Source: Subtercola sp. PAMC28395
GTDB lineage: Bacteria > Actinomycetota > Actinomycetes > Actinomycetales > Microbacteriaceae
NCBI RefSeq assembly: GCF_018889995.1
Contig: NZ_CP076547.1
Span: 2,046,001-2,110,000 of the forward strand
Direction: 5' to 3'
DNA: 64,000 bases
Below the pieces are notes generated by a model. That model was not told where the DNA came from. It made no database searches and worked only from the letters and a program-made list of their open reading frames with translations. Every line of letters starts with the position of its first letter. Positions within the stretch are counted from its first letter, which is position 1. Positions 32,990-42,264 of the stretch are shown here, one piece after another. Both the position numbers and the translations under genes were made by a program.

Positions 32990-34685
32990 CACCAGCGCTG
33001 CGATGCGCACCTCCGAGGTACTCCGCCTCGCACAGCCCCGCTGGCGCGCCTTCGCTCCTGGCCTCGCCTTCGGCCTGCTGAGCGCAGCTGCCGCAGTCAC
33101 CCTCCTCGCCGCATCGGCGTGGCTCATCACCCGCGCCGCCGAGCATCCGCCGATTCTCTTCCTGTCGGCCGCAATCGTGGGTGTCAGGGCGGCGGCGCTC
33201 GGCCGAGCCACCTTTCGCTACCTTGAACGCCTCGCCAGTCACGATGCCGCATTCAGAGGGCTGGCAGATCTGCGCGTGGGCATCTACGAACGCCTGGTGC
33301 CGCTTGCACCCGATGGGCTGAAGCACACCAGGCGCGGCGACCTGCTCTCGCGGCTCGTGGGCGACGTCGACGAGCTCCAGAACCTCCCCCTCCGTGTTCT
33401 CCAGCCGCTGCTGACCGCGGCGTTCGTCTGTCTCGCTGCCGTTGTGGGCGTGTGGGTCCTGTTGCCTGCCGCCGGTATGGCCCTCGCCGTGACTCTGCTG
33501 CTCGCCTTCGTTCTCGCGACCGCGGCAAACTCCCGGAGTGCTGCGCGGGCCGACCGCGACCTCTCACCGTTACGTGCAGATTTCGCCGACCAGACTCTCG
33601 ACTTCGTGGGCGCACTCGACGTGCTCACAGCCTTCTCGGCGGTGGATGACCGGCTCGCCTCGCTCCGGGCCGCCGAGGGCCGGCTCACTTCCGCTGCCGT
33701 CTCGAGAGCCCGGGGTTCCGCGGCGACGGCCGCCGCCCTGTCGCTCCTCAGCGGTGCGGCGACCTTCCTCGCGCTGACGTACGGCGTTCCGGCCTTCGGA
33801 GGTGGAACGACCCAGACGTCCATCGATGCACCCACCCTGGCCATGCTCGCCCTGGTTCCGATTGCCGTCTTCGAGGTGTTCGGGGTGCTTCCGCTGGCCG
33901 TCGGTGCATGGCGACAGGTCTCGGTCAGCGCTTCGCGCGTGGCGACCGCAGTGCCCACCGTCGTTCCCGTCGAGATCCCGGTCGGGTTCTCCGCCGGCGT
34001 CGCACCGGTTCGATCGATGGAGTCGCACCGCATTGCACCGGTGATCGGTCTCACCGGATTGTCGGCCCGATGGCCCGGGCAGACGGCTGAGGCGTTCGCA
34101 GGAGTCTCCCTCGTCATCCGGCCCGGCGACCGCGTGCTCGTCACCGGGCGTAGCGGCTCCGGAAAGACGTGCCTGGCGCATGTGCTGGTGCGTTTCCTCG
34201 ACTTCGAGGCCGGCGCTTTCACGATCGACGGTGTGGATGCCCGGCGGCTGGAGCCCGAACAGCTGCGTTCCCTCGTGGGGCTCTGCGAGCAGCATCCGCA
34301 CCTCTTCGACACCTCGCTGCGGCAGAATCTGCTTTTCGCCCGCGACGATGCGAGCGACGATGAGTTGCTGCGCGTGCTCGACAGGGTGGGGCTCTCGAAG
34401 TGGGTCGAAGAACGCGGCGGACTCGGGACACCGCTCGGCGAGCAGGGCGCGCTGGTGTCGGGCGGGCAAGGGCAGCGCCTGGCATTGGCACGGGTACTGC
34501 TCGCAGACTTTCCGGTCGTCGTTTTCGACGAGCCGACGGCGAACGTCGACGCTGATCTGGCCGATGCGCTGATCACCGACCTGCTCCGGGCATCTGGGTC
34601 AGCTCGATCGGTCGTGCTCATCTCGCACGCCGACGTCGCGCCCGCGCTGGTGAGCACACGGCTGTGGATGCCCGACTCGGCCTGA
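32967..34685 (+). CDS. cydC: thiol reductant ABC exporter subunit CydC
   Basis: Second half of the CydDC exporter, about 572 aa. The membrane domain is followed by Walker A GRSGSGKT, signature VSGGQGQR and Walker B VVVFDEPTANVD. The motif ASAWLITRAAEHPPILFLSAAIVGVRAAALGRATFRYLERL matches CydC N-terminal regions. The start is ambiguous: ATG 32967 has AAGGGG too close, ATG 32979 has it rather far; both overlap the end of cydD. Last gene of the operon; no terminator hairpin is evident after it. Confidence 0.92.
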   Translation: MGTDMRTDTSAAMRTSEVLRLAQPRWRAFAPGLAFGLLSAAAAVTLLAASAWLITRAAEHPPILFLSAAIVGVRAAALGRATFRYLERLASHDAAFRGLADLRVGIYERLVPLAPDGLKHTRRGDLLSRLVGDVDELQNLPLRVLQPLLTAAFVCLAAVVGVWVLLPAAGMALAVTLLLAFVLATAANSRSAARADRDLSPLRADFADQTLDFVGALDVLTAFSAVDDRLASLRAAEGRLTSAAVSRARGSAATAAALSLLSGAATFLALTYGVPAFGGGTTQTSIDAPTLAMLALVPIAVFEVFGVLPLAVGAWRQVSVSASRVATAVPTVVPVEIPVGFSAGVAPVRSMESHRIAPVIGLTGLSARWPGQTAEAFAGVSLVIRPGDRVLVTGRSGSGKTCLAHVLVRFLDFEAGAFTIDGVDARRLEPEQLRSLVGLCEQHPHLFDTSLRQNLLFARDDASDDELLRVLDRVGLSKWVEERGGLGTPLGEQGALVSGGQGQRLALARVLLADFPVVVFDEPTANVDADLADALITDLLRASGSARSVVLISHADVAPALVSTRLWMPDSA

Positions 34686-34752
34686 CCCGCAACCACTCCG
34701 TCAGCCCGCGAAGTGGGGGTGACGGTCGACAGGGCAGCGGCCGAAAGAATAT

Positions 34753-34765
34753 TAGGCTTGATCGC
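34753..34765 (+). promoter_or_regulatory. leaderless promoter -10 (TAGGCT) upstream of the RsbQ-like gene
   Basis: TAGGCT at 34753-34758, 7-nt gap, then ATG 34766, which opens an 8-codon ORF and not the hydrolase itself. Confidence 0.65.
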
Positions 34766-34792
34766 ATGACGCCAGCGATTGCGCCACAATGA
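34766..34792 (+). CDS. 8-codon leaderless upstream ORF coupled to the RsbQ-like gene
   Basis: ATG 34766 encodes MTPAIAPQ and stops at TGA 34790-34792, overlapping the hydrolase ATG 34789 as ATGA. The -10 box 7 nt upstream makes the ATG the expected 5' end of the mRNA. The hydrolase start has no ribosome site of its own, so it would rely on ribosomes that terminate here. Expression is not shown. Confidence 0.5.
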   Translation: MTPAIAPQ

Positions 34793-35610
34793 CGGCCGAA
34801 CCCAGCGGAGTGCTCACCCGTAACCACGTGACCCTGTCGGGAGACGAATCGGCGCGGCCGATGATCTTCGCCCACGGGTACGGCACGAGCCAGCGCATGT
34901 GGCGGCTCGTGGCACCGATGTTCGCAGCCGACCATCGAGTCGCCCTGTTCGACCACGTGGGTTCTGGTGAATCAGACCGGGCTGCCTACGAGCGAAGCAA
35001 GTACGACTCGCTCCACGGGTACGCCGATGACCTTCTGGAGATCATCCGTGCGCTCGATCTGCACGATGTGGTCTACGTCGGGCACTCTGTCGGGGCCATG
35101 ATCGGCGTCATCGCGGCGATCGCCGAGCCTGAACGGTTCGGAACACTCGTTCTCGTGGGGCCGTCACCCCGGTACATCAATGACACGGGCTATGTGGGCG
35201 GGTTCGAGGCAGATGATGTCGATGCGCTGCTCGACTCCCTCGATGCCAACCACCTCGGCTGGGCCGCAGCCATGGCCCCGGTCTTCATGGGCAACGCGGA
35301 ACGGCCCGAGCTGGCGGCCGAGTTGAATGAGAGCTTTGCGAACACCGACCCCGTCGTGGCCGAGCACTTCGCCAGGGTCACGTTTCTCTCTGACCACCGG
35401 CACGACGTCGGTGCTCTGTCGGTTCCGACGCTGATCGTGAATTCGGCCGATGACTTCGTCGCTCCTGTCGTCGTCGGCGAGTACCTGAGAGAGAAGATCT
35501 CCGGCAGTACCCTCGTTGTTCTCGATGAGGGCGGTCACTACCTGCACCTGTCGAACCCTGCGGCTCTTCACGCGACCATCCGGGGCTACCTGCACGGCAC
35601 CACTCCGTGA
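34789..35610 (+). CDS. RsbQ-like alpha/beta hydrolase, signalling partner of a PAS protein
   Basis: 273-residue alpha/beta hydrolase closely resembling Bacillus RsbQ and plant KAI2/D14 receptors. Catalytic triad: S100 (VGHSVGA), an Asp in SADDFVAP (221/222) and H250 (EGGHYLHLS). Other shared stretches are DHRVALFDHVGSGESD, LVLVGPSPRYINDTGYVGGFE and LNESFANTDPVVAEHFARVTFLSDHR. In Bacillus, RsbQ activates the PAS-PP2C phosphatase RsbP, probably by making or presenting a small ligand. Here it precedes by 10 bp a gene whose PAS domain resembles that of RsbP. Translation is probably coupled to the 8-codon upstream ORF. Confidence 0.88.
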   Translation: MTAEPSGVLTRNHVTLSGDESARPMIFAHGYGTSQRMWRLVAPMFAADHRVALFDHVGSGESDRAAYERSKYDSLHGYADDLLEIIRALDLHDVVYVGHSVGAMIGVIAAIAEPERFGTLVLVGPSPRYINDTGYVGGFEADDVDALLDSLDANHLGWAAAMAPVFMGNAERPELAAELNESFANTDPVVAEHFARVTFLSDHRHDVGALSVPTLIVNSADDFVAPVVVGEYLREKISGSTLVVLDEGGHYLHLSNPAALHATIRGYLHGTTP

Positions 35611-35620
35611 GAGCCTGACG

Positions 35621-37048
35621 ATGAGCAACACCGATGCCTGGCGCGAGCTCTTTCTTCGTGCACCCTGCGGTCTGGTCTCGACCGATTCCAGCGGCACCGT
35701 GACGGCGGTCAACGACACGTTCCTGCAGATGGCTGCGACGTCGAGGGACGACGTGCTGGGCAACTACCTGATGAAACGGCTGGCCAACGGCAGCAAGCTC
35801 TTCTTCGAGACCCGCCTCATGCCCGAGCTGCGATCCGAGGGCAGGGTGCAGGAGGTCGCGCTGGACCTGTTGTTGCCTGACCGCTCGATCCTGTCGGTGT
35901 TCGTCAATGCGGTCGTCGACACTGCAGCCGATGAACCGCTGATCAGATTTGCGATCTTCGATGCCACTGGCCGGCGAAACTACGAGCGCGAACTGCTGGG
36001 TGCACGGAGAACAGCGGAGTCCTCAGAGGCCAGGATTCGCATTCTCCAGCGGGCTGCAACCCAGTTCGCGGCTGCGGCAAGCGAGAAACAACTCGGTTCC
36101 GTGCTGGCAGAAGCAGCACGGTCTGCCACTGATGCCTCCCAGGTGAGCGTGTACTTCATCGGTGAGCCGGGAGAAGTGGGCGGCCGACCCGGCGAGCTGG
36201 TGCGTGCCTTCGGCGATCGTTCGTCGAGCGAAACGCTGTCACTGGCAGATGATTCGCCCGAAGCGGAGACCGTGCGCCTCGGCACAGCCCTGAGCTGCTC
36301 GTCGGTGTCGGAGATCCGCGAGCGTTTCGGGGCTCGCGCCGAAATGCTTCGGCTGGCCAGGATAGAGGCTTTCATTGCCTTGCCCATCGTCGATGCGTCT
36401 GAGGTGGTGGGCGTTCTGTTCTGTGGTTTCGGTCGGTCACGCACGATCGAACCCAAGATGGTCGACGTACTCGGTTCGCTCATCGACCAGGCCGTCGTGG
36501 TGCGGCAGCGGATCGCCCTGCAGCAACTCATGCAGTTCCAGTCCCTCCACGATGCCCTCACCGGCTTGCCGAACAGGCTGTATCTCCAGGGGATGCTCGC
36601 GCGCGTGCTTGAACCCCTCGACTCCCGCCAGCTCGCGATCGGGCTGCTCTTCGTCGACCTCGACGGCTTCAAGGCGATCAATGACGCCCTCGGGCACCGC
36701 GGCGGAGATCTCGTTCTCCGCGAGGTCTCGTCGCGACTGACGGATGCGGTTCGCCTCGGCGACACGGTGGTGCGTCTGGGCGGTGACGAGTTCCTCATCG
36801 TGTGCGATGACGTCGACGCGGACTCCATTGTGGGAGTGGCTTCGCGAGTGGGTGAGGCCGTGCGGTTGCCCCTGGGAGGTGCTGCACACGGTTTGCCGCT
36901 GTCGGCGAGTATCGGCATCAGCCTCTATCGGGGTGGTGACGACGGCCACGGCGCAGCGACTGCCGATGCCCTCATCCGCCTGGCCGACGAGGCGATGTAC
37001 GAGTCCAAACGCGCCGGCAAAGACCGCCACACTCTTGTTGTGGTCTGA
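35621..37048 (+). CDS. PAS-GAF-GGDEF diguanylate cyclase, RsbP-like sensor domain
   Basis: 475-residue cytosolic signalling protein. Residues 8-115 are a PAS domain (APCGLVSTDSSGTVTAVNDTF ... FFETRLMPELRSEGRVQEVALDLL) resembling the RsbP PAS; 115-155 a coiled-coil linker; about 155-295 a GAF domain; 305-475 a GGDEF domain. The active site is intact (GGDEF 387-391), DLDGFKAIND carries the metal Asp, and RLGD at 378-381, five residues upstream, matches the RxxD inhibitory site. It should therefore make c-di-GMP with product inhibition. ATG 35621 lies 10 bp after the hydrolase stop; no strong ribosome site. No EAL domain and no membrane segment. Confidence 0.9.
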   Translation: MSNTDAWRELFLRAPCGLVSTDSSGTVTAVNDTFLQMAATSRDDVLGNYLMKRLANGSKLFFETRLMPELRSEGRVQEVALDLLLPDRSILSVFVNAVVDTAADEPLIRFAIFDATGRRNYERELLGARRTAESSEARIRILQRAATQFAAAASEKQLGSVLAEAARSATDASQVSVYFIGEPGEVGGRPGELVRAFGDRSSSETLSLADDSPEAETVRLGTALSCSSVSEIRERFGARAEMLRLARIEAFIALPIVDASEVVGVLFCGFGRSRTIEPKMVDVLGSLIDQAVVVRQRIALQQLMQFQSLHDALTGLPNRLYLQGMLARVLEPLDSRQLAIGLLFVDLDGFKAINDALGHRGGDLVLREVSSRLTDAVRLGDTVVRLGGDEFLIVCDDVDADSIVGVASRVGEAVRLPLGGAAHGLPLSASIGISLYRGGDDGHGAATADALIRLADEAMYESKRAGKDRHTLVVV

Positions 37049-37121
37049 AGGTCCGCGGCCTGGCGGTTCTGCCGTGACCAAGGATCTGTCGGCCAGCGCC
37101 CGGCCATGGGCGCGATGCGGG

Positions 37122-37985
37122 TCAGAGCGGGCGAGCCAGCGAATCTAGCCTGCGTTGCCACAGCTCGGCCCTGGCGGGGTTCACGGTGAGCTCGGTCACC
37201 CGGGTCTGTTCTGAGGCACCGTGCCAGTGGGTCACCGTGCGGATGCCGTACAGAGCGTTGACCGCCCACACTTCGGCTCCGGCGAGGCTGGCTGGGGTTG
37301 CAGCCTCCTCGACGACGCGCACCCCTGTTGCACGGGCCAGCACCACGATCGACCGCGCGGTGACGCTGTCCACGCGGGCGGCGGTGGCGGGTGGCACATG
37401 CAGTTCGTCGCCGCGCCACCAGAGAATCGCCGTCGTTGTGCCGTCGATGACGGTGTCGGCGGAATCGAGGATGACCAGATCATCCACCCCGTCTGTTCGT
37501 GCCCGGTTCCGAAGCGCTGCGAGGCTGTGCAGATCGGGCCCCTTGATGCCCGGGATGCTGCGCGGGTCATCGCCGTCGTGAGTTCGTAGCACTGCAGTTC
37601 GTGTTGCAGGGGGAGCGAGCCTCATCAGCAGCGAGAGCTGGAATCCGGGTTTCGCGCGAGGGGAAGACGCCTCGACGGTGCTGAGCTCCACCCGTGGGAA
37701 CCAGCGATGAATGGGCGGTATCGCCTCCACAGCGGCACGCCAGAACACGTCGAGAACGACCCTGTTCGAGAAGCCCTGCTCGAGCGCCGACGTGGCGAAC
37801 CGTTCCCGATGCAGGTCGATTGCACGAACACTTCCGTTGGCGACCAGCCAGGAGTCGGCGACCAGGAGGTGCTCACCGTCGCCTGCCACGGTCGCAATCG
37901 GGCTGAACGCGGCGTCCCGAAACAGAAACCGCCGCTCCTGTTGCTCACCAGGCGTGCTCGCCCCGCTGGAATCTGTTGGTGACAT
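37122..37985 (-). CDS. pabC: aminodeoxychorismate lyase-like class IV aminotransferase
   Basis: PLP enzyme of fold type IV, 287 aa. The likely role is 4-amino-4-deoxychorismate to p-aminobenzoate plus pyruvate in folate synthesis. The PLP lysine is in PGIKGPDLHSLAALRNRA; DDLVILDSADTVIDGTTTAILWW corresponds to the conserved NVxE-type region. The divergent neighbour is pabB, which makes the substrate and supports the call over branched-chain aminotransferase. ATG 37985 has GGAGG 5 nt upstream. The symbol is assigned from context. Confidence 0.75.
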   Translation of the reverse strand: MSPTDSSGASTPGEQQERRFLFRDAAFSPIATVAGDGEHLLVADSWLVANGSVRAIDLHRERFATSALEQGFSNRVVLDVFWRAAVEAIPPIHRWFPRVELSTVEASSPRAKPGFQLSLLMRLAPPATRTAVLRTHDGDDPRSIPGIKGPDLHSLAALRNRARTDGVDDLVILDSADTVIDGTTTAILWWRGDELHVPPATAARVDSVTARSIVVLARATGVRVVEEAATPASLAGAEVWAVNALYGIRTVTHWHGASEQTRVTELTVNPARAELWQRRLDSLARPL

Positions 37986-38065
37986 TTGACCTCCACGCTA
38001 CCGCTCGGAATGGTCATCACGACTCGGTACGCACCGAGTCCGCCGCAGGGCTGGTGGCGACGGCC

Positions 38066-38077
38066 TACGCTGGAACG
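38066..38077 (+). promoter_or_regulatory. leaderless promoter -10 (TACGCT) for pabB
   Basis: TACGCT at 38066-38071, 6-nt gap, ATG 38078. It rejects the longer in-frame start at 37976. Confidence 0.65.
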
Positions 38078-39523
38078 ATGTCACGCCGGGTTGTCAGTCG
38101 TACGGTCGAAGGGTGGATCGAGCCTTCTGTGGCTTTCGCCGCCCTGTACCGGAACGCGCCGACCTCGTTCTGGCTCGACGGCGGCGCAGACTCCGAAGTC
38201 GGTACGAGCTACATCGGGGCGCCTGACCCTGATCACGAGCGCAATCCAGCAGGCGGGGCTCGAGTCTTCGACGTTCTGCGGGCGGCTGTGGACGAGATGG
38301 CCCCACCAGGGACCACCTCACGGGCATCTGTCGGGGAGAACGCCCCACTGGTGGCCGGTGGCGGCGCCGAAGAACTCCCTGCTTTTCGGCTCGGTTGGGT
38401 GGGGTGGCTCGCCTATGAGATCGAAGGCTCGCAGTTCATGTTCATCGACCGGGCCGTGGCATTCGACCACGCTCTACGTTCGGTGACGTTGCTCGCTCTT
38501 GGTGACGATGAAACGGCCACAGCTGTTGGCGAATGGTTCGATGCGACCACGCAGACACTCCTCGGACTGCGGTCCTCGACGGCACGGGAGGCCCCGATCG
38601 GCCGCGGTCAATCGCCCTCCGTCGGGGGAGATCCCGCCGCCGGGCAGTCGCTGCGCAGCCCGGTGGATGCCCGTTGGCGCCATAGCCACACGGAGTACCT
38701 TCACCTCATCTCTGAGTGCCAGGCTCGGATCGCCGACGGCGAGGCCTACCAACTGTGCCTCACGAACCAGATCAGCGTCACGCTCGGCCATAGCGATGCC
38801 GACGACCCAATCGGGCTGTACGAACGACTCAGGGCCTTCAACCCCTCGCACCACGGAGGGTATCTCCGCTTCGGCGACACCGCACTGCTCAGTTCGTCGC
38901 CGGAGCAGTTCCTGGTCGTGACGCCGCGCGGCAGAGTCACGACGAAGCCGATCAAGGGCACTCGGCCCCGTGGTTCGACGCCCGCCCGCGATCGCGAATT
39001 GCGCGACGAGCTGCTCGGAAGCGAGAAGGAGCGTGCCGAGAATGTGATGATCGTCGACCTGATGCGTAATGACCTGGCCAAGGTCGCCCGAGCCGGCAGC
39101 GTGCGTGTGCCGACCCTGTTCGATGTCGAGACCTACAGCAGCGTTCATCAGCTGGTCAGCACCGTGACGGCAGACCTGGCAGAGGGAAAGACGGGCATCG
39201 ACGCCGTCGAGGCGTGTTTTCCTGCCGGGTCGATGACGGGAACGCCGAAGTCGAGTGCTATGAGCATTCTTCACCATCTCGAGCAGGGGCCTCGGGGAAT
39301 CTACGCAGGGGCGTTCGGATATTTCGGGCTCGACGGCCGCGTCGACCTGGCCATGAGCATCCGGAGCATTGTGATCGAGGGGGCGAATGCCACCATCGGA
39401 ACGGGAGGCGGCATCACAGCATTGTCAGTGCCTGAGGAGGAGCTCGACGAGATCGTGGTGAAAGCGGCCCCTCTGCTCGATGCGCTCGGGGCGACTTCTG
39501 GGCGTTCGCCGCGCAAGGTTTAG
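38078..39523 (+). CDS. pabB: aminodeoxychorismate synthase component I
   Basis: Amination of chorismate to 4-amino-4-deoxychorismate, the first step to p-aminobenzoate. 481 aa, chorismate-binding fold. Motifs: [37 protein letters not shown] (the PIKGT lysine typical of PabB, where TrpE has PIAGT), [15 protein letters not shown] and [11 protein letters not shown]. The glutaminase partner PabA is not in the window. Divergent from pabC with a 92-bp gap. Confidence 0.9.
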   Translation: MSRRVVSRTVEGWIEPSVAFAALYRNAPTSFWLDGGADSEVGTSYIGAPDPDHERNPAGGARVFDVLRAAVDEMAPPGTTSRASVGENAPLVAGGGAEELPAFRLGWVGWLAYEIEGSQFMFIDRAVAFDHALRSVTLLALGDDETATAVGEWFDATTQTLLGLRSSTAREAPIGRGQSPSVGGDPAAGQSLRSPVDARWRHSHTEYLHLISECQARIADGEAYQLCLTNQISVTLGHSDADDPIGLYERLRAFNPSHHGGYLRFGDTALLSSSPEQFLVVTPRGRVTTKPIKGTRPRGSTPARDRELRDELLGSEKERAENVMIVDLMRNDLAKVARAGSVRVPTLFDVETYSSVHQLVSTVTADLAEGKTGIDAVEACFPAGSMTGTPKSSAMSILHHLEQGPRGIYAGAFGYFGLDGRVDLAMSIRSIVIEGANATIGTGGGITALSVPEEELDEIVVKAAPLLDALGATSGRSPRKV

Positions 39524-39535
39524 TACTGTTGGTGG
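39524..39535 (+). promoter_or_regulatory. leaderless promoter -10 (TACTGT) upstream of leuS
   Basis: TACTGT at 39524-39529, 6-nt gap, GTG 39536. The box begins right at the pabB stop codon. Confidence 0.6.
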
Positions 39536-39610
39536 GTGGAGTTTGGCTGCATGCCCTCCGCAGGCCGACACCCGGGCGGCCAATACCTTTACGAAGTGAG
39601 ATCTACGTGA
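39536..39610 (+). CDS. 24-codon leaderless upstream ORF coupled to leuS
   Basis: GTG 39536, 6 nt after the -10 box, opens a frame that begins MEFGCMPS and ends YLYEVRST, stopping at TGA 39608-39610. The stop overlaps the leuS GTG (39607-39609) as GTGA. leuS has no good ribosome site, so it is probably translated by coupling. The ORF holds one leucine, the rare codon CTT, six codons before the stop, plus one cysteine. It is not leucine-rich like a classical attenuator peptide. Confidence 0.45.
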   Translation: MEFGCMPSAGRHPGGQYLYEVRST

Positions 39611-42201
39611 CCATCGAACGAGACGCGAACGCGCCAAGCACCAGCATCGGCGACGACGAGACCGCGCGTTACGATTTCGAAGCGATTCAGAACAAATGGC
39701 TTCCGGTGTGGGATGAGATGGAGCCGTTCCGCACTGACCTCGAGAACGACAAGCGCCCGCGCAAGTACGTGCTCGACATGTTCCCCTACCCGTCTGGCGA
39801 CCTGCACATGGGCCACGCCGAGGCGTATGCACTCGGCGACGTCATCTCGCGCTACTGGCGTCACCAGGGCTTCAATGTGCTGCACCCGATCGGCTGGGAC
39901 TCGTTCGGCCTGCCCGCAGAGAATGCCGCCATCAAACGCCAGATCGACCCGCGGGTGTGGACCTACGACAACATCGACCAGCAGAAGTCGAGCATGAGGC
40001 GCTACGCCGCCTCCTTCGACTGGTCGCGGGTGCTCCACACCAGTGACCCCGAGTACTACAAGTGGAACCAGTGGCTGTTTCTCGAGCTGTACAAGAAGGG
40101 CCTGGCGTACCGCAAGTCGAGCTGGGTCAACTGGGACCCGGTGGACCAGACCGTGCTGGCCAACGAGCAGGTGCTGCCCGACGGCACCTCAGAGCGCAGC
40201 GGCGCTGTTGTGGTCAAGAAGAAGCTGACCCAGTGGTACTTCAAGATCACCGACTACGCCGACCGCCTCCTCGACGACCTCAAGCAACTCGAGGGCACGT
40301 GGCCGTCGAAGGTCATCAGCATGCAGCGCAACTGGATCGGCCGCTCCATCGGGGCAGAGGTCGACTTCGCCATCGAGGGCCGCGAGGCACCTGTCACAGT
40401 CTTCACCACCCGCCCAGACACCCTGTACGGGGCAACGTTCATGGTGATCGCGCCCGAGAGCGAACTGGCCGCCGAGCTCGTCGCCGACTCTTCGGTGTCC
40501 GGAGCGGCGCGAGCTGCATTCACCGCGTACCTGACCGAGGTGCAGAAGAGCACAGAACTCGAGCGCCAGGCCACCGACCGGCCGAAGACCGGCGTCTTCC
40601 TCGAGCGCTACGCGATCAACCCGGTCAGCGGCGAGCGACTGCCCATCTGGGCGGCAGACTATGTTCTCGCCGACTACGGAACCGGTGCCGTCATGGCCGT
40701 TCCCGCGCACGACCAGCGCGACCTCGACTTCGCCCGTGCGTTCGGCCTGCCCGTTCGTGTGGTGCTCGACACCAACCAGCCGGTCACCGGGGCGATCCCT
40801 GTTCTGGTCGACGGCGAGCTGCCGGATGACCTGCCACCGCTCGACCCGTTCTCAACGGGTAAGGCGCTGACCGGCGACGGCCGGCTCATCAACTCCGGGC
40901 CACTCGACGGGCTCAGCAAGAACAAGGCCATCGCGCGCGTGACCGAGCAGCTCGAGGCCGCCGGAACGGGGCGCGCTGCGAAGAACTACCGCCTGCGGGA
41001 TTGGCTGATCTCACGCCAGCGGTATTGGGGCACGCCGATCCCGATCATCCACGGTTCTGACGGCGCCGAGATACCGGTGCCCGAAGACCAGCTGCCGGTG
41101 CTGCTGCCGCCCACCGAAGGGCTGAATCTGCAGCCGAAGGGCACGTCGCCTCTGGGCGCTGCGACCGAGTGGGTGAATGTGGCAGACCCGCGCGACGGTT
41201 CGCCGGCGCTGCGCGACGCCGACACGATGGACACCTTCGTCGACAGTTCGTGGTACTTTCTGCGGTTCCTGTCTCCGAACGACGACACGAAGGCCTTCGA
41301 CCCGCGCGAGGTCGACAAGTGGGCGCCCGTCGACCAGTACGTCGGTGGTGTCACTCACGCGATTCTGCATCTGCTGTATGCGCGGTTCATCACCAAGGTG
41401 CTGTTCGACCTCGGCTACGTCTCGTTCACCGAGCCGTTCAGCGCGCTTCTGAACCAGGGCATGGTTCTGATGGACGGCTCGGCGATGTCGAAGTCGAAGG
41501 GCAACCTGGTTCGACTCTCAGACCAGCTCGACGAGCACGGTGTCGACGCGATCCGCCTGACGATGGCGTTTGCCGGGCCGCCCGAAGACGACATCGACTG
41601 GGCCGACGTGTCGCCTGCGGCGTCGTCGAAGTTCCTCGCTCGTGCCTGGCGGCTTTCTGGCGACGTGACAAGCGTGCCCGAGGTCAACTGGCGCGATGGA
41701 GACATCGCACTCCGTCGTGTGACCCACCGCTTCCTCGCGGAGGCCCCCGGCCTGGTCGAGGCCTTCAAGTTCAACGTGGTCGTCGCCCGCATCATGGAGC
41801 TCGTCAACGCTGCCCGCAAGGCCATCGACAGCGGGCCCGGCGGCGGCGACGCAGCTGTGCGCGAGGCCGTCGAGACGATCGCCCTCGGGCTTTCGCTGTT
41901 CGCGCCCTACACCGCAGAAGACATGTGGCAGCGCCTGGGGTACCCGGCATCCATCTCGAGCTACAACTGGCGAGGTGCAGACCCTGCCCTGCTAACCGAG
42001 GAGTCTGTCACCGCCGTCGTGCAGGTTGACGGCAAGGTGCGCGACCGGCTCGAGGTGTCACCGAAGATCTCCTCGTCCGACCTCGAGAAGCTGGCGCGTG
42101 GTTCGGCTGCCGTCGCGCGGTTCCTCGGAGACCGCGAGATTGTGAACGTGATTGTTCGCGCCCCTCGGGTCGTCAACATTGCCACACGGCAGGCCAGCTA
42201 G
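39607..42201 (+). CDS. leuS: leucyl-tRNA synthetase
   Basis: Charges tRNA-Leu with leucine. 864 aa, class I synthetase. The HIGH-type motif is HMGH at residues 67-70 ([21 protein letters not shown]); the KMSKS-type motif is SAMSKSKGN near residue 627. The CP1 editing domain (about 240-430) includes [13 protein letters not shown] and the T-rich region, then [15 protein letters not shown]. The C-terminal anticodon-binding domain and tail are complete. GTG 39607 is the expected start; a longer frame from 39529 is disfavoured. A 12-bp hairpin terminator follows. Confidence 0.96.
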   Translation: MTIERDANAPSTSIGDDETARYDFEAIQNKWLPVWDEMEPFRTDLENDKRPRKYVLDMFPYPSGDLHMGHAEAYALGDVISRYWRHQGFNVLHPIGWDSFGLPAENAAIKRQIDPRVWTYDNIDQQKSSMRRYAASFDWSRVLHTSDPEYYKWNQWLFLELYKKGLAYRKSSWVNWDPVDQTVLANEQVLPDGTSERSGAVVVKKKLTQWYFKITDYADRLLDDLKQLEGTWPSKVISMQRNWIGRSIGAEVDFAIEGREAPVTVFTTRPDTLYGATFMVIAPESELAAELVADSSVSGAARAAFTAYLTEVQKSTELERQATDRPKTGVFLERYAINPVSGERLPIWAADYVLADYGTGAVMAVPAHDQRDLDFARAFGLPVRVVLDTNQPVTGAIPVLVDGELPDDLPPLDPFSTGKALTGDGRLINSGPLDGLSKNKAIARVTEQLEAAGTGRAAKNYRLRDWLISRQRYWGTPIPIIHGSDGAEIPVPEDQLPVLLPPTEGLNLQPKGTSPLGAATEWVNVADPRDGSPALRDADTMDTFVDSSWYFLRFLSPNDDTKAFDPREVDKWAPVDQYVGGVTHAILHLLYARFITKVLFDLGYVSFTEPFSALLNQGMVLMDGSAMSKSKGNLVRLSDQLDEHGVDAIRLTMAFAGPPEDDIDWADVSPAASSKFLARAWRLSGDVTSVPEVNWRDGDIALRRVTHRFLAEAPGLVEAFKFNVVVARIMELVNAARKAIDSGPGGGDAAVREAVETIALGLSLFAPYTAEDMWQRLGYPASISSYNWRGADPALLTEESVTAVVQVDGKVRDRLEVSPKISSSDLEKLARGSAAVARFLGDREIVNVIVRAPRVVNIATRQAS

Positions 42202-42213
42202 AAGTTCTCCACA

Positions 42214-42247
42214 GATGAAGGGCCGGGCGGATGCTCGGCCCTTCATC
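42214..42247 (+). terminator. terminator hairpin after leuS
   Basis: GATGAAGGGCCG (42214-42225) pairs over 12 bp with CGGCCCTTCATC (42236-42247), loop of 10 nt. It ends 6 bp before the comEA -10 box. Confidence 0.85.
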
Positions 42248-42252
42248 GTTCG

Positions 42253-42264
42253 TACCGTCGAGGT
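42253..42264 (+). promoter_or_regulatory. leaderless promoter -10 (TACCGT) for comEA
   Basis: TACCGT at 42253-42258, 6-nt gap CGAGGT, ATG 42265. Confidence 0.65.

Noticed and set aside
39524..39610. Classical leucine attenuator or T-box upstream of leuS
   Set aside because: The leader peptide has only one Leu, no terminator/antiterminator pair is visible, and there is no T-box consensus. Only coupling by the short ORF is kept as a hypothesis.
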